Source: an uncultured Angelakisella sp. (GTDB taxonomy: Bacteria > Bacillota > Clostridia > Oscillospirales > Ruminococcaceae). Taken from it: DNA of 59,905 nucleotides. The notes under the pieces were generated by a model. It worked only from the letters and a program-made list of their open reading frames with translations. It did no database searches and was not told the DNA's origin. The number at the start of each line of letters is the position of its first letter. Within the stretch, counting starts at the first letter, position 1. This document shows, piece after piece, positions 33,019 through 41,770 of the stretch. The translations under genes and the position numbers were made by a program. The DNA lies in contig CAJUFR010000010.1 of assembly GCA_910585525.1 (NCBI GenBank), forward strand, positions 1 to 59,905. Direction: 5' to 3'.

Positions 33019-33929
33019 ACCATGACCTCCTTCCCGTCCACTGTCAGCCGCGCCCCGGTGTTGTCCGGCAGCAGCGGCACCAGCCGCCAGCCGCCGTAGC
33101 CCTGACCATCCATCCAGCACCGCAGCCGCTGGGCAAAGGTGCTGTTGCCAGTCCCTGCCATAGCCATCAGGGTGGAGCCCGCCCCGCTGATGTAGACGCA
33201 GTAGGCCCCGAACTCCAGGGCGCAATCCATCACTGGCTTCGCCCCGGGGATGAGTTCCAGGCGGTAGGGCTGGTGCAGCCTGTCCTGGGCGGCCACCCGC
33301 AGGTTGCCGTACTCCCCGGCGGCAAGGGACATAGCCATCAGGGCGGAGCGGCTGAGGTTAAAGACCCCGTCGGCCCGGCTCACCTCCTTGGGCAGGGCGG
33401 CCCGGGCGGCGCTGGTCTTTAACTCAAAGTCCGGGATGATGGCGGCGAACCGCAGGTCGTCCCGCAGCTGCTGGCGGCAGTAAAAGACCCGGCCGTTTTC
33501 GATGGCCGCCGTCACCTGTCCCCCCAGGATGGCGGGGGTGGAGTTGTCCGGGTGGCCCTCCATGGTGGCGGCCATATGGATGATATCCTCCCGGGAAAGG
33601 GGGCTGCCCAGCAGGACGTTGCCCCCCATCAGCCCCGCCACGATGCAGGCGGAACTGCTCCCCAGCCCCCGGGCCATGGGGATGGCGTTCTCCTGCTGGA
33701 TGCGCAGGCCGGAAAGGGGCTTGCCGCAGATATCGAAGAGGTACTTCACCGTTTTGTAGATGAGGTTGTTCTCCCCGGTGGGCACCGGCACCCCGTCCAG
33801 GGAGATGACCTCCGCCCCCTCCCAGGGCTCCAGGATGACCCGGTTGTACATCTGCACCGCCAGCCCCAGCGAGTCGAACCCGGACCCGATGTTGGCGCTG
33901 GTGGCGGGTATCTTGATCTCTACCTTCAA
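33015..33929 (-). CDS. thrB: Homoserine kinase
   Basis: This GHMP kinase phosphorylates homoserine in threonine synthesis. The 304-residue product has the N-terminal IPATSANIGSGFDSLGLAV, the ATP-binding motif PMARGLGSSSACIVAGLMG, the EGHPDN segment and the C-terminal ISGAGSTLMA. Length is normal. It starts 14 bp after hom and overlaps lysC by 4 bp, so coupled translation is likely. No threonine synthase gene is in view. Confidence 0.95.
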   Translation of the reverse strand: MKVEIKIPATSANIGSGFDSLGLAVQMYNRVILEPWEGAEVISLDGVPVPTGENNLIYKTVKYLFDICGKPLSGLRIQQENAIPMARGLGSSSACIVAGLMGGNVLLGSPLSREDIIHMAATMEGHPDNSTPAILGGQVTAAIENGRVFYCRQQLRDDLRFAAIIPDFELKTSAARAALPKEVSRADGVFNLSRSALMAMSLAAGEYGNLRVAAQDRLHQPYRLELIPGAKPVMDCALEFGAYCVYISGAGSTLMAMAGTGNSTFAQRLRCWMDGQGYGGWRLVPLLPDNTGARLTVDGKEVMV

Positions 33930-33943
33930 CTAAGACGCCCCCC

Positions 33944-35167
33944 TTACTGGTCCAGCACGGTGATGCGGGAGAGGATGTTCCCCCCGGCGGCCCGGGCGGC
34001 ATCCAGGGCGGCGTCCAACTCCCCCTGGGTAGCGGCGGCGGTGATGAGGGCGGTCTCCCCCTCCTCGGCGCCCAGCAGCCGGCAGCCGGGGAAGAAGGTC
34101 TCCAGGGCGTCGGGGGCCAGTCCCGCCACCCGCAGCATCGCCCGGGCGGCGCTCTCCTCCCAGGGCTGGAGCAGCCCCTCTTTTTTGGGACCCCAGGGGA
34201 CAGGCCGGGACCCGGCGGGCTGGGTCAGGGCGGTGATGACATCCCCCACCACCGCCGAGGCGGTGGGCAGCTTGCCGGCGCCGGGGCCATAGAAGAGGGT
34301 GGTGCCCACCATGTCCCCGGTGACCTGGACGGCGTTGAACACCCCGTCCACCCGGGAGAGCAGGCAGTCCCCCGGCACCAGCATGGGGGAAACCTCCAGG
34401 GCGGCGCGGCCCTCCGCCGTCCGCCGGGCCCGGCCGATGAGTTTGATGGAGCCCCCCCACCGTCCGGCCCAGGCCACGTCCCGGGGACCGATCCTGGTGA
34501 TGCCCTGGGTGTGGACCTCCTGGGGGTGGAAGTGGCTGCCAAAGGCAATGGAAGCCAGGATGCAAATTTTGCGGCAGGCGTCGTGGCCCTCCACATCGGC
34601 GGTGGGGTCGGCCTCGGCGTAGCCCAGGGACTGGGCCTCGGCCAGGGCGTCCCCAAAGGCCATCCCGTCGGCGAACATCCGGGTGAGGATGAAGTTGGTG
34701 GTGCCGTTGAGGATACCGGCCACCGCCACCACCCGGTTGGCGGTAAGGCTCTCCCGCAGGGGCTGGAGGATGGGGATGCCGCCCCCCACGCTGGCCTCGA
34801 AGAGGAACCAGACCCCCTTCTCCGCCGCCAGGGCCAGCAGTTCATCCCCCTTGGCGGCCACCAACTCCTTGTTGGAGGTGACAAAGCTCTTGCCCGCCAG
34901 GATGGATTCCCTGGCCCAGGTAAAGGCGGGCTCGACGCCCCCTAGGGCCTCCACCACCACCGACACCTCCGGGTCGTCCCGTATCACCGAAAAATCCCCG
35001 GTGAACCGGTCCCCGTAGGCCAGACCCGGGAAGGTCCGGCGGTCCAGGACATGGGCCGCCTCCACCCCGTCCCCGGCCTGGCGGACCAGGACAGGCTGGT
35101 TCTTCTCCAGTATCTCCATGACGCCGGAGCCCACGACGCCGTGGCCCAGCAACGCGATCTTCTTCAT
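33944..35167 (-). CDS. hom: Homoserine dehydrogenase
   Basis: This NAD(P)H-dependent enzyme reduces aspartate semialdehyde to homoserine. The 407-residue product has the Rossmann motif LLGHGVVGSGV, VVEALGGVEPA, the catalytic-region TSNKELVAAKGDELLALA, GGGIPILQPLRESL, GILNGTTNFILTRM and YAEADPTADVEGHDACRKI. A C-terminal region of about 70 residues resembles a degenerate ACT domain. It lies 16 bp behind the ACT protein gene. Confidence 0.96.
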   Translation of the reverse strand: MKKIALLGHGVVGSGVMEILEKNQPVLVRQAGDGVEAAHVLDRRTFPGLAYGDRFTGDFSVIRDDPEVSVVVEALGGVEPAFTWARESILAGKSFVTSNKELVAAKGDELLALAAEKGVWFLFEASVGGGIPILQPLRESLTANRVVAVAGILNGTTNFILTRMFADGMAFGDALAEAQSLGYAEADPTADVEGHDACRKICILASIAFGSHFHPQEVHTQGITRIGPRDVAWAGRWGGSIKLIGRARRTAEGRAALEVSPMLVPGDCLLSRVDGVFNAVQVTGDMVGTTLFYGPGAGKLPTASAVVGDVITALTQPAGSRPVPWGPKKEGLLQPWEESAARAMLRVAGLAPDALETFFPGCRLLGAEEGETALITAAATQGELDAALDAARAAGGNILSRITVLDQ

Positions 35168-35183
35168 ATGACTACCTCCTTTG

Positions 35184-35621
35184 TTATCGGGAACTCACCA
35201 GCTTGGCTTCCACCACGCCCTCCAGCGCCCGTATCTGCTCCAGCAGGTCCTGGGGCTGGCTCCCGGCCTCCATCCGGGCGGAGACAGACACCGGGGCCAC
35301 CCCGTCGGCGGGGATGTTCTGGTTGACGGTGAGGATGTTGGCCCCCTCCCGGGAGAACCGGTCGATGAGGGCTGAAAGGACCCCGGGCCGGTCCTCCAGG
35401 TAGACGTTGACGGTGATGACGCTTTGGTCGATGGTCTGGTCGTAGGTAAAGACATGGTCCTTGTATTTATAAAGGGCGCTGCGGGAGATGCCGGAGGCCT
35501 TGGCAGCCTCGGACAGGTTCTTCACCCTGCCCACCGCCAGCAGCCGCTTGGCCTCCACCACCCGGCCAAAGACGGCGGGAAGCACTTCCTCCGACACCAG
35601 GAGCATTCTGGGAACATCCAT
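35184..35621 (-). CDS. ACT-domain regulatory protein (UPF0735/PheB-like)
   Basis: The 145-residue protein combines a helix-turn-helix-like N-terminus (KNLSEAAKASGISRSALYKYKDHVF) with a C-terminal ACT domain (VITVNVYLEDRPGVLSALIDRFSREGANILTVNQNIP). It matches the UPF0735/PheB-like family that heads hom-thrB operons in many Clostridia. ACT domains bind amino acids, so an amino-acid-responsive regulatory role for this operon is likely but not shown. First gene of the operon; its own promoter could not be identified with confidence. Confidence 0.88.
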   Translation of the reverse strand: MDVPRMLLVSEEVLPAVFGRVVEAKRLLAVGRVKNLSEAAKASGISRSALYKYKDHVFTYDQTIDQSVITVNVYLEDRPGVLSALIDRFSREGANILTVNQNIPADGVAPVSVSARMEAGSQPQDLLEQIRALEGVVEAKLVSSR

Positions 35622-35790
35622 GGTTTTTCTCCTTTCCTCTATAGGAAAACAGTTGTAGGTATATTGTGAACAAGTTTACCAAATTCCCCGGCCGGGAACA
35701 ATTTTTATATTCCGCCAGCCGCCGCCGTTAGCCCCTCCATCCTCCGGTTCCCGGTCCCTTCCGGCTGTATCCTCCTGTTTTCTGACCTCC

Positions 35791-35818
35791 TATTATTTAG
35801 GGGGCCGCGGCATACAAT
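35791..35818 (+). promoter_or_regulatory. Possible mother-cell sigma factor (SigE/SigK-type) promoter of ytvI
   Basis: CATACAAT at 35811-35818 matches the SigE/SigK -10 consensus. TATTATT, 13 bp upstream, is one base off the SigE -35. The spacing is one base shorter than usual. The implied leader is only about 17 bases. Confidence 0.4.
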
Positions 35819-35841
35819 AGGAGGCAGGAAGGGGGGGCGCT

Positions 35842-36936
35842 ATGGGCCGGGAAGGATTTGTAAGATGGGTGGTGTTCTGGGCGGCGGTGGCGGCGGCGGT
35901 GCTGGCCGCCCGGCGGGTGCTGCTCCCCTGCCTGGGGCCCTTTTTGGCGGGGTGGCTGGCGGCGGCGGCGGTGCGGCCTGCCGCCCGGTGGCTCTCCCGC
36001 CGGACAGGGCTGGGCAAGCGGGCGGCCTCCACCCTCTGCCTGGCGGTGTGCTGGGCGGGGACGGGGGTGGCGTTGTGGTGGCTGGGCTCGCTGGCCTTCT
36101 CCCAAGGGGCGGCGCTGCTGGAGCGGCTGCCGGGGTGGTACCGCCAGGGGTTCCTCCCCGCCGCCCGCCAGGCGGGGGTGCAGGCGATGCACTTTTTGGG
36201 GCGGCTGGGGGGACCGGAGGCCCGGACCGCCCTCCAGGGGGTGGCTGCCCGGATGGAGCCGGTGCTCCAGCAAAGCGTCTCCTCCCTCTCCGCCCGGGCG
36301 TTGGCGGCGGTGGGGGGCTTTGCCGGGCGGCTCCCCGCCGTGGCCCTGGCCTGCTCCTTCACGGTGCTCTCCTCCTTTTTCATCCTGCCGGACTACGAGG
36401 AGATCGGGGCCTTCCTGCTGGGGCAGCTCCCCCCTCGGCTGGCGGGGCCGGCCCGGGCCTCCAAGGACTTTCTCCTCTCTACCGTCCGCCAGGTGCTGAA
36501 GGCGTATCTCCTCATCATGGTCATCACCTTCGGGGAGATCAGCCTGGGGCTGTGGCTGCTGCGGGTGGACTACTATCTTATCATCGGCCTGGCGGTGGCG
36601 GTGCTGGATATCCTGCCGGTCATCGGCAGCGGCAGCATCCTGGTGCCCTGGGGGCTGTGGCTGCTGCTGGGGGGCCGCCCCCCCCTGGGGGCGGGCATCC
36701 TGCTGCTTTACGCCGTGGTCACCGCCATCCGCACCGTGTTGGAGCCCCGGGTGGTGGGCCGCCGCATCGGGCTCTCCCCCCTGGTGACCCTGATCTCCAT
36801 GTACGCCGGGATGAAGCTGGGGGGGATGGCGGGGCTCATCCTGGCCCCCATGGCGGTGACGCTGCTGCTGTTTTTGCAGCAGAGCGGCCATATCCGCCTT
36901 CTGCGGGGGGACGGAGTGGACAGAACGCAAAAATAG
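35842..36936 (+). CDS. ytvI: Sporulation integral membrane protein YtvI, AI-2E transporter superfamily
   Basis: The 364-residue protein has seven or eight TM segments of the AI-2E/PerM superfamily: an N-terminal FLAGWLAAAAVRPAARWLSRRTGLGKRAA, a soluble helical middle, and the conserved VLDILPVIGSGSILVPWGLW and GLSPLVTLISMYAGMKLGGMAGLILAPM blocks. Length and pattern fit YtvI, made in the mother cell during sporulation in Bacillus, rather than true AI-2 exporters. The CATACAAT-type upstream sequence agrees. Downstream (36937-37119) no gene is convincing; only remnants of an acidic reading frame without a start are present. Confidence 0.75.
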   Translation: MGREGFVRWVVFWAAVAAAVLAARRVLLPCLGPFLAGWLAAAAVRPAARWLSRRTGLGKRAASTLCLAVCWAGTGVALWWLGSLAFSQGAALLERLPGWYRQGFLPAARQAGVQAMHFLGRLGGPEARTALQGVAARMEPVLQQSVSSLSARALAAVGGFAGRLPAVALACSFTVLSSFFILPDYEEIGAFLLGQLPPRLAGPARASKDFLLSTVRQVLKAYLLIMVITFGEISLGLWLLRVDYYLIIGLAVAVLDILPVIGSGSILVPWGLWLLLGGRPPLGAGILLLYAVVTAIRTVLEPRVVGRRIGLSPLVTLISMYAGMKLGGMAGLILAPMAVTLLLFLQQSGHIRLLRGDGVDRTQK

Positions 36937-37119
36937 CGGTAAAATTAAGATGCAGAATCATATAAAAACCGACAGAAAGAACTGTCAATTAAGGAACGGG
37001 AGGACGACCACGCCGATGACCTGGAACTGCTGTTCCTTATGTGTCAGGAGGAATATCCCCAGGCCCAGCGGATGCGGCCGGGGCGGAGATGAACCGCCTG
37101 TTATGTCCCCAAAAATAAT

Positions 37120-37148
37120 TTGCTTTCTGTCCCCATTTGTGCTAAAAT
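37120..37148 (+). promoter_or_regulatory. Promoter of hybrid histidine kinase gene
   Basis: TTGCTT, 17 bp and TAAAAT with an upstream TG lie about 60 bp before the start codon. Confidence 0.6.
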
Positions 37149-37206
37149 AGATTAGATTTTCTTCCGGCCCGTTACGGGCCGCGGACGACACAAAGGAGGA
37201 AGCTGG

Positions 37207-39405
37207 ATGGGAACGAAGCGCCAACAGGGGAGCGCCCTGCTGATCAGCTGTATCATCGTGGCCGCTGTGGCGCTGGTGGGGTGTTTCTACTTCCAAAATG
37301 TCCTGGCGGATATCTTCCTGCTGACGGGGGCCGCCGTGCTTTGGATCCTCTTTTTCCGGCAGCAGAAGAAGGGGGAGAACGTCCGGGAACTGCTCTACCG
37401 GGAGTTGATGTTCGACGCCCTCTCCAACAATGTTGACGATATCTTTGTCATGCTGGACAGCGAGACCTGGCAGGTGGATTACATCAGCCCCAATGTGGAG
37501 CGCCTGCTGGGCTTTCCGCAGGCGGATGTGAAGGCGAATATCTGCCTGCTGGGCGAGGGCACCACCGACGGGCAGACGCCTGTCACCCGGGAGGAACTGG
37601 CGGCTATCCCCACCCACAGCTGCCGCCGCTGGTACCGGGAGCGCCTGCACAACCACACCGGCGAACACCGCTGGTACCGGGAAACGGTCTACCGGGAGGA
37701 ACTCCAAGGCCGGAGCAAGCTGGTCATCGTCATGTCCGACCGCACCCAGGAGCGGAAGATGAACCAGAACCTCCAGGACGCCCTGGAGGCGGCCAAAAGC
37801 GCCAACGAGGCCAAGAGCCATTTCCTGGCCAATATGTCCCACGATATCCGCACCCCCATGAACGCCATCATCGGCTTCACCGCCCTGATGGAGCGGGAGG
37901 TGGACCACCCGGAGAAGGTGCGGGAGTACACCCGGAAGATATCCGCCTCCGGCCAGCATCTCCTCAGCCTCATCAACGACGTGCTGGACATGAGCAAGAT
38001 CGAAAGCGGAAAGACCTCCCTGAATACCGTCCAGTTCAGCCTGCCGGAACTGCTGGAGGAGTTGTACACCATCCTCCGGCCCCAGACCAACGCCAAAAAC
38101 CAGCACCTGGAGTTCCATGTCCAGGGCTGCCCGCCGGAGCAGCTGATGGGGGACAAGCTGCGCCTCAACCAGATCCTGCTGAACCTCCTTTCCAACGCCG
38201 TCAAGTACACCCCGGAGGGGGGCGATATCCGGTTCGTGGTCCAAAGCCTGCCCCAGACCGCCTCCCAGTACGTCCGCCTCTGCTTTGCCGTCAAGGATAA
38301 CGGCATCGGCATGAGCCCGGAATTCGTCAAGACCATCTTCGACCCCTTCTCCCGGGAATTGACCTCCACCTCCAGCGGCATCCAGGGCACCGGCCTGGGA
38401 ATGGCCATCACCAAAAATCTGGTGGAACTGATGGGTGGGGTCATCCAGGTGGACAGCCAGCCGGGGAAAGGCAGCGTCTTTACGGTGGAACTGATTTTCG
38501 CCCTGCCGCCCCAGCATGACAGCAAAGACCAGTGGACCCTGGAGGGGATCACACGGGTGCTGACGGTGGATGATGAGGAGGAGATCTGCAAGGACATCCA
38601 GGCCATGATGGCCGGCACCGGGGTGGAGGTCTGCTACACCACCCAGGGGGACCAGGCGGTGGAACTGGCAGTCCAGGCCCAGGCCCGGGGAGAGGAGTTC
38701 CAGGCCATCCTGCTGGATTGGCGGATGTCCGGCCACAGCGGGGTGGAGATCGCCCGCCAGCTGCGGGAGCGGATACGCCCGGAGGTCCCCATCCTGGTCC
38801 TCACCTCCTACGAATGGAGCGATATCGAGGAGGAGGCCCGGGCGGCGGGCATCGACGCCTTTTTGCCCAAGCCCTTCTTTGTCTCCACCTTCCAGCAGGT
38901 GTTGGAGGACCTGTTGGCCGCCAACTCCGGCAAACAGCCGGGGGAGATGGACAACGAGGACGCCCTGCGGGGCCTCTACTTCCTGGTGGCGGAGGACAAC
39001 GAACTCAACGCCGAGATACTCACCGAGATGCTGGACATGGAGGGGGCCAAGTGCCAGGTGGCGCCCAACGGCCAGGAGGCGCTGGAACTGTTCCGGCAGT
39101 CCCAGCCCGGGGACTACGACATGATCCTGATGGATGTACAGATGCCGGTGATGGACGGCTACGAAGCCACCCGGCGGATACGGGCCTGCGGCCACCCCAT
39201 GGCGGAGCGCATCCCCATCGTGGCCATGACCGCCAACGCCTTTGCGGAGGACGTGCGCAACGCCCTTAACGCCGGGATGAACGGCCATCTATCAAAGCCC
39301 ATCGATATGGGCGCCATGAAGGACCTGCTGGGCCAGCTGCGGGCGGCCTGCCCCGAACCGCACCACCCGGGGATGGAGCAAGAGCAAGAGACAGAAAAGG
39401 AGTGA
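37207..39405 (+). CDS. Membrane-anchored hybrid sensor histidine kinase with PAS and two receivers
   Basis: The 732-residue protein has two TM helices (about 8-50) with almost no external loop. A PAS domain follows (about 65-185, FDALSNNVDDIFVMLDSETWQVDYISPNVERLLGF). The HisKA domain has H212 in MSHDIRTPMNAIIGF, and the HATPase has N, G1 and G2 boxes (NAVKYT, DNGIGM, GTGLGMAI). REC1 has phospho-acceptor D504 (LLDWRMSG) and REC2 has D643 (LMDVQMPVMDG). With two receivers and no HPt it needs an external phosphotransfer partner; the HPt of the 48486-51023 protein is a candidate. GGAGGAAGC precedes the ATG. The tail is Glu-rich. Confidence 0.9.
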   Translation: MGTKRQQGSALLISCIIVAAVALVGCFYFQNVLADIFLLTGAAVLWILFFRQQKKGENVRELLYRELMFDALSNNVDDIFVMLDSETWQVDYISPNVERLLGFPQADVKANICLLGEGTTDGQTPVTREELAAIPTHSCRRWYRERLHNHTGEHRWYRETVYREELQGRSKLVIVMSDRTQERKMNQNLQDALEAAKSANEAKSHFLANMSHDIRTPMNAIIGFTALMEREVDHPEKVREYTRKISASGQHLLSLINDVLDMSKIESGKTSLNTVQFSLPELLEELYTILRPQTNAKNQHLEFHVQGCPPEQLMGDKLRLNQILLNLLSNAVKYTPEGGDIRFVVQSLPQTASQYVRLCFAVKDNGIGMSPEFVKTIFDPFSRELTSTSSGIQGTGLGMAITKNLVELMGGVIQVDSQPGKGSVFTVELIFALPPQHDSKDQWTLEGITRVLTVDDEEEICKDIQAMMAGTGVEVCYTTQGDQAVELAVQAQARGEEFQAILLDWRMSGHSGVEIARQLRERIRPEVPILVLTSYEWSDIEEEARAAGIDAFLPKPFFVSTFQQVLEDLLAANSGKQPGEMDNEDALRGLYFLVAEDNELNAEILTEMLDMEGAKCQVAPNGQEALELFRQSQPGDYDMILMDVQMPVMDGYEATRRIRACGHPMAERIPIVAMTANAFAEDVRNALNAGMNGHLSKPIDMGAMKDLLGQLRAACPEPHHPGMEQEQETEKE

Positions 39406-39411
39406 CCGGTA

Positions 39412-39882
39412 ATGGGGATGACATCGGCCCGGGCGTGGTTAGCCGCCCGGGGATTGGAGGACCGCATCCGGGAGTTTGACGTCAGCAGCGCCACGGTGGA
39501 ACTGGCGGCCCAGGCCCTGGGGGTGGAACCGGGGTGCATCGCCAAGACCCTCTCCTTCTACGACGGGGAAAGCGCCCTGCTGGTCCTGGCGGCAGGGGAC
39601 GCCAAGATCGACAACCACAAGTTCAAGGCGGAGTTCGGCTTCAAGGCCAAAATGCTCAGTCCCGACGACGCCCTGCGGCTCACCGGCCACCCGGTGGGGG
39701 GCATCTGCCCCTTCGGCCTGGCGAACCCGCTGCGAATCTACCTGGACGCCTCGCTGCGGCGGCACGCCACCGTCTACCCCGCCTGCGGCACCAGCAGCAG
39801 CGCCGTGGCCCTCACCTGCGCCGAACTGGAACAGGCCAGCGAGGCCATGGGCTGGGTGGATGTCACCAAGGACCCGGTCTGA
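39412..39882 (+). CDS. YbaK/EbsC-type aminoacyl-tRNA deacylase
   Basis: The 156-residue protein matches the YbaK family, which removes wrongly attached amino acids from tRNAs (such as Cys or Ala on tRNAPro). Family marks are LGVEPGCIAKTLSFYD, the catalytic-site Lys region, LAAGDAKIDNHKFKAEFGFKAKMLSPDDALRLTGHPVGGICPFGL, and the CGTSSSAVALT end. It lies 6 bp downstream of the hybrid kinase and is probably cotranscribed, with a terminator after it. The exact editing target cannot be read from sequence. Confidence 0.88.
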   Translation: MGMTSARAWLAARGLEDRIREFDVSSATVELAAQALGVEPGCIAKTLSFYDGESALLVLAAGDAKIDNHKFKAEFGFKAKMLSPDDALRLTGHPVGGICPFGLANPLRIYLDASLRRHATVYPACGTSSSAVALTCAELEQASEAMGWVDVTKDPV

Positions 39883-39892
39883 TAAAGAGAGT

Positions 39893-39930
39893 AAAGGCCC
39901 CTTCCACGAAACAACGGAAGGGGCCTTTTT
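39893..39930. terminator. Terminator between the YbaK and BtuD-like genes
   Basis: AAAGGCCCCTTCC and GGAAGGGGCCTTT arms enclose a ten-base loop and are followed by TT-rich sequence on the plus strand. The symmetrical AAA start may also serve the minus strand. Confidence 0.85.
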
Positions 39931-39934
39931 CATG

Positions 39935-40696
39935 TCATCCCGTCAGTGGCACGATCACCCGCCGTCCGGCCAGTTCCGCCACCGCTACCGGGACCCCGTA
40001 CACCGCCTGGATGTTCTTTGGGGTCAGCACCTCCGCTCCGCCCCAGGCAAGGGAGGCAGCGTCCTTTAGCAGCAAGAAATGGTCACAGAACGTGGCGGCC
40101 AAATTCAGATCGTGGATAGAGGCCACCGCCATCAGGCCCTCGTTCCGGCAAAGGTCCCGGACCAGCCCCATCACCCCCAGCTGATTTTTCAGGTCCAGGC
40201 TGCTGGTGGGCTCATCCAACAGCAGCAGCCTGGGCCGCTGGGCCAGAGCCCGGGCCAAAAACACCCGCTGCCGTTCCCCGCCGCTAAGGCTCCCCACTTC
40301 CCGGAAGGCCAGTGTCTCCAGCCCCAGCCGCTCCAGGGCGGCTGCGGCCGCCCTGCGGTCCTTTTCCCCCGGGGTGAAGAGGGCGTGGGGGGAACGCCCC
40401 AGCAGCACCGCCTCCATCACCGTTTGCGGGAAGGGGGAATGGGTATCCTGGGGCAGATAGGCCACCATCTTCGCCCGCTCCCGGGGGGAGAGCCGAGCCA
40501 GGTCCTTCCCTGCCAACAGACATCGCCCGCTCCCCGGCCGCCGCAACATCCCTATGGCGGTAAGGAGGGTGGTCTTGCCGGTGCCGTTGGGACCAAGCAG
40601 CCCCAGGAAGGACCCCTCCGGCAGCCGGAAGGAGACCTCCCGAAGCACCGGGGGACCACCATAATCGAAGGAGAGACATTCCACCTCCAAAGCCAT
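39935..40696 (-). CDS. btuD: Cobalamin/corrinoid ABC transporter ATP-binding protein
   Basis: The 253-residue ATPase energises the vitamin B12-type importer. It has Walker A GPNGTGKTT (about 35-43), Q-loop YLPQD, signature LSGGERQR, Walker B LLLLDEPTS and H-switch SIHDLNL. It resembles the FecE/BtuD subgroup used for siderophores and corrinoids. It abuts the permease gene without a gap. The cobalamin riboswitch that heads the transcript indicates a corrinoid substrate rather than iron. Confidence 0.88.
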   Translation of the reverse strand: MALEVECLSFDYGGPPVLREVSFRLPEGSFLGLLGPNGTGKTTLLTAIGMLRRPGSGRCLLAGKDLARLSPRERAKMVAYLPQDTHSPFPQTVMEAVLLGRSPHALFTPGEKDRRAAAAALERLGLETLAFREVGSLSGGERQRVFLARALAQRPRLLLLDEPTSSLDLKNQLGVMGLVRDLCRNEGLMAVASIHDLNLAATFCDHFLLLKDAASLAWGGAEVLTPKNIQAVYGVPVAVAELAGRRVIVPLTG

Positions 40697-41770
40697 CTAC
40701 CGCCCCCCCTTTCTTCGGACCAACAGGAGATGCAGCAGGATAGGTACCCCAAGAAAGGAGACCACGATGCCTACCGGGATCATCACCGGGGCCAGAATGA
40801 GCCGCCCCACCGTGTCGGCAGTGAGGGTGAGAGCCGCCCCCACCACCGCCGACATAGGCAGCAGGCGGCGGTGACCGCTGCCTAGCAGCATCCGGGCGAT
40901 ATGGGGCCCCGCCAATCCCACGAAGCCGATGACCCCGGTAAAGCAGATCACCGCCGCCGTGGCCATCACCGAGAGAACGCCTGCCAGCAGCCGGGTCTGG
41001 GAGGGGTCCACCCCCAGGGAGCGAGCGGTCTCGTCGCTGCCGCTGGAAAGGACATCCAGGGCGGGAGCCAGCAGCAGCAGCCCGGCGGAACAGGCCGCCA
41101 CCGCCCCGACCGCTGTCCGCACCTGTCCCCACTCCGCCCCGTTGAGGGAGCCAAAGGCCCAGGCAACCGCCGCCGCCAACCGGTGCTCGTCGGCAAAGTA
41201 TTGTATCACCGAGGTGGCGGCACTGAACAGGTAGTTGACAGCGATGCCGGTGAGCACCATCGCCTCCGCCCCCATCCCCGCCCGGATCGAAACGCCGTAT
41301 ACCGCCCCGGCACAAAGAAGAGCCAGGAAAAAAGCGGTAAGGACAACGCCCCCCTGACTGCCGGGGAATAACCCAAGGCCAAAGACGATAGAAAGTGACG
41401 CCCCAAAGGCGGCTGCATTGGACACGCCCATCGTAAAGGGGCTTACCAGCGGGTTGCGGGTGATGCCCTGCATCGCCGCCCCGGATATTGAAAGCCCGCA
41501 CCCCGCCACCACCGCCATCGCCACCCGGGGCAGCCGCAGGTAGAGGATGACCCTTTGGGGGGTAGTCAACTCCATCCCCCGGGCGGCGGCAAACAGAGCG
41601 GCAAAAATATCCCAGGGCCCGGTGCCGGTAGCCCCCATGGAGGCGAATACCCCGCAGAGGATCAGCACTCCCCCGCCACCCCCCAGCATGAGGGTGGCAG
41701 CCCGCCCCTGCCGCCGTTGGTACCGGGCCGGCAGATCGTCCGGGCCGGCGCCGCCATCCCGGCGGGTCAA
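40697..41770 (-). CDS. btuC: Cobalamin/corrinoid ABC transporter permease (FecCD/BtuC family)
   Basis: The 357-residue permease has about ten TM helices. The FecCD family marks are RLPRVAMAVVAGCGLSISGAAMQGITRNPLVSPFTMGVSNAAAFGA, GVDPSQTRLLAGVLSVMATAAVICFTGVIGFVGLAGPHIARML and the final PVMIPVGIVVSFLGVPILLHLL. It overlaps the binding-protein gene by 4 bp. The N-terminus (TRRDGGAGPDDLPARYQRRQ) is a charged cytosolic extension. Assignment to corrinoids is from the upstream riboswitch. Confidence 0.88.
   Translation of the reverse strand: MTRRDGGAGPDDLPARYQRRQGRAATLMLGGGGGVLILCGVFASMGATGTGPWDIFAALFAAARGMELTTPQRVILYLRLPRVAMAVVAGCGLSISGAAMQGITRNPLVSPFTMGVSNAAAFGASLSIVFGLGLFPGSQGGVVLTAFFLALLCAGAVYGVSIRAGMGAEAMVLTGIAVNYLFSAATSVIQYFADEHRLAAAVAWAFGSLNGAEWGQVRTAVGAVAACSAGLLLLAPALDVLSSGSDETARSLGVDPSQTRLLAGVLSVMATAAVICFTGVIGFVGLAGPHIARMLLGSGHRRLLPMSAVVGAALTLTADTVGRLILAPVMIPVGIVVSFLGVPILLHLLLVRRKGGR

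Noticed and set aside
35622..35790. A sigmaA promoter for the ACT-hom-thrB-lysC operon
   Set aside because: Several TATACC/TACAAC-like boxes exist, but none has a -35 at acceptable spacing; no T-box or leader-peptide attenuator could be recognised.
36955..37096. An acidic reading frame (…DDHADDLELLFLMCQEEYPQ…) between ytvI and the hybrid kinase
   Set aside because: The residue composition looks protein-like, but an upstream stop leaves no usable start codon or ribosome-binding site. It could be a gene remnant; support is too weak.
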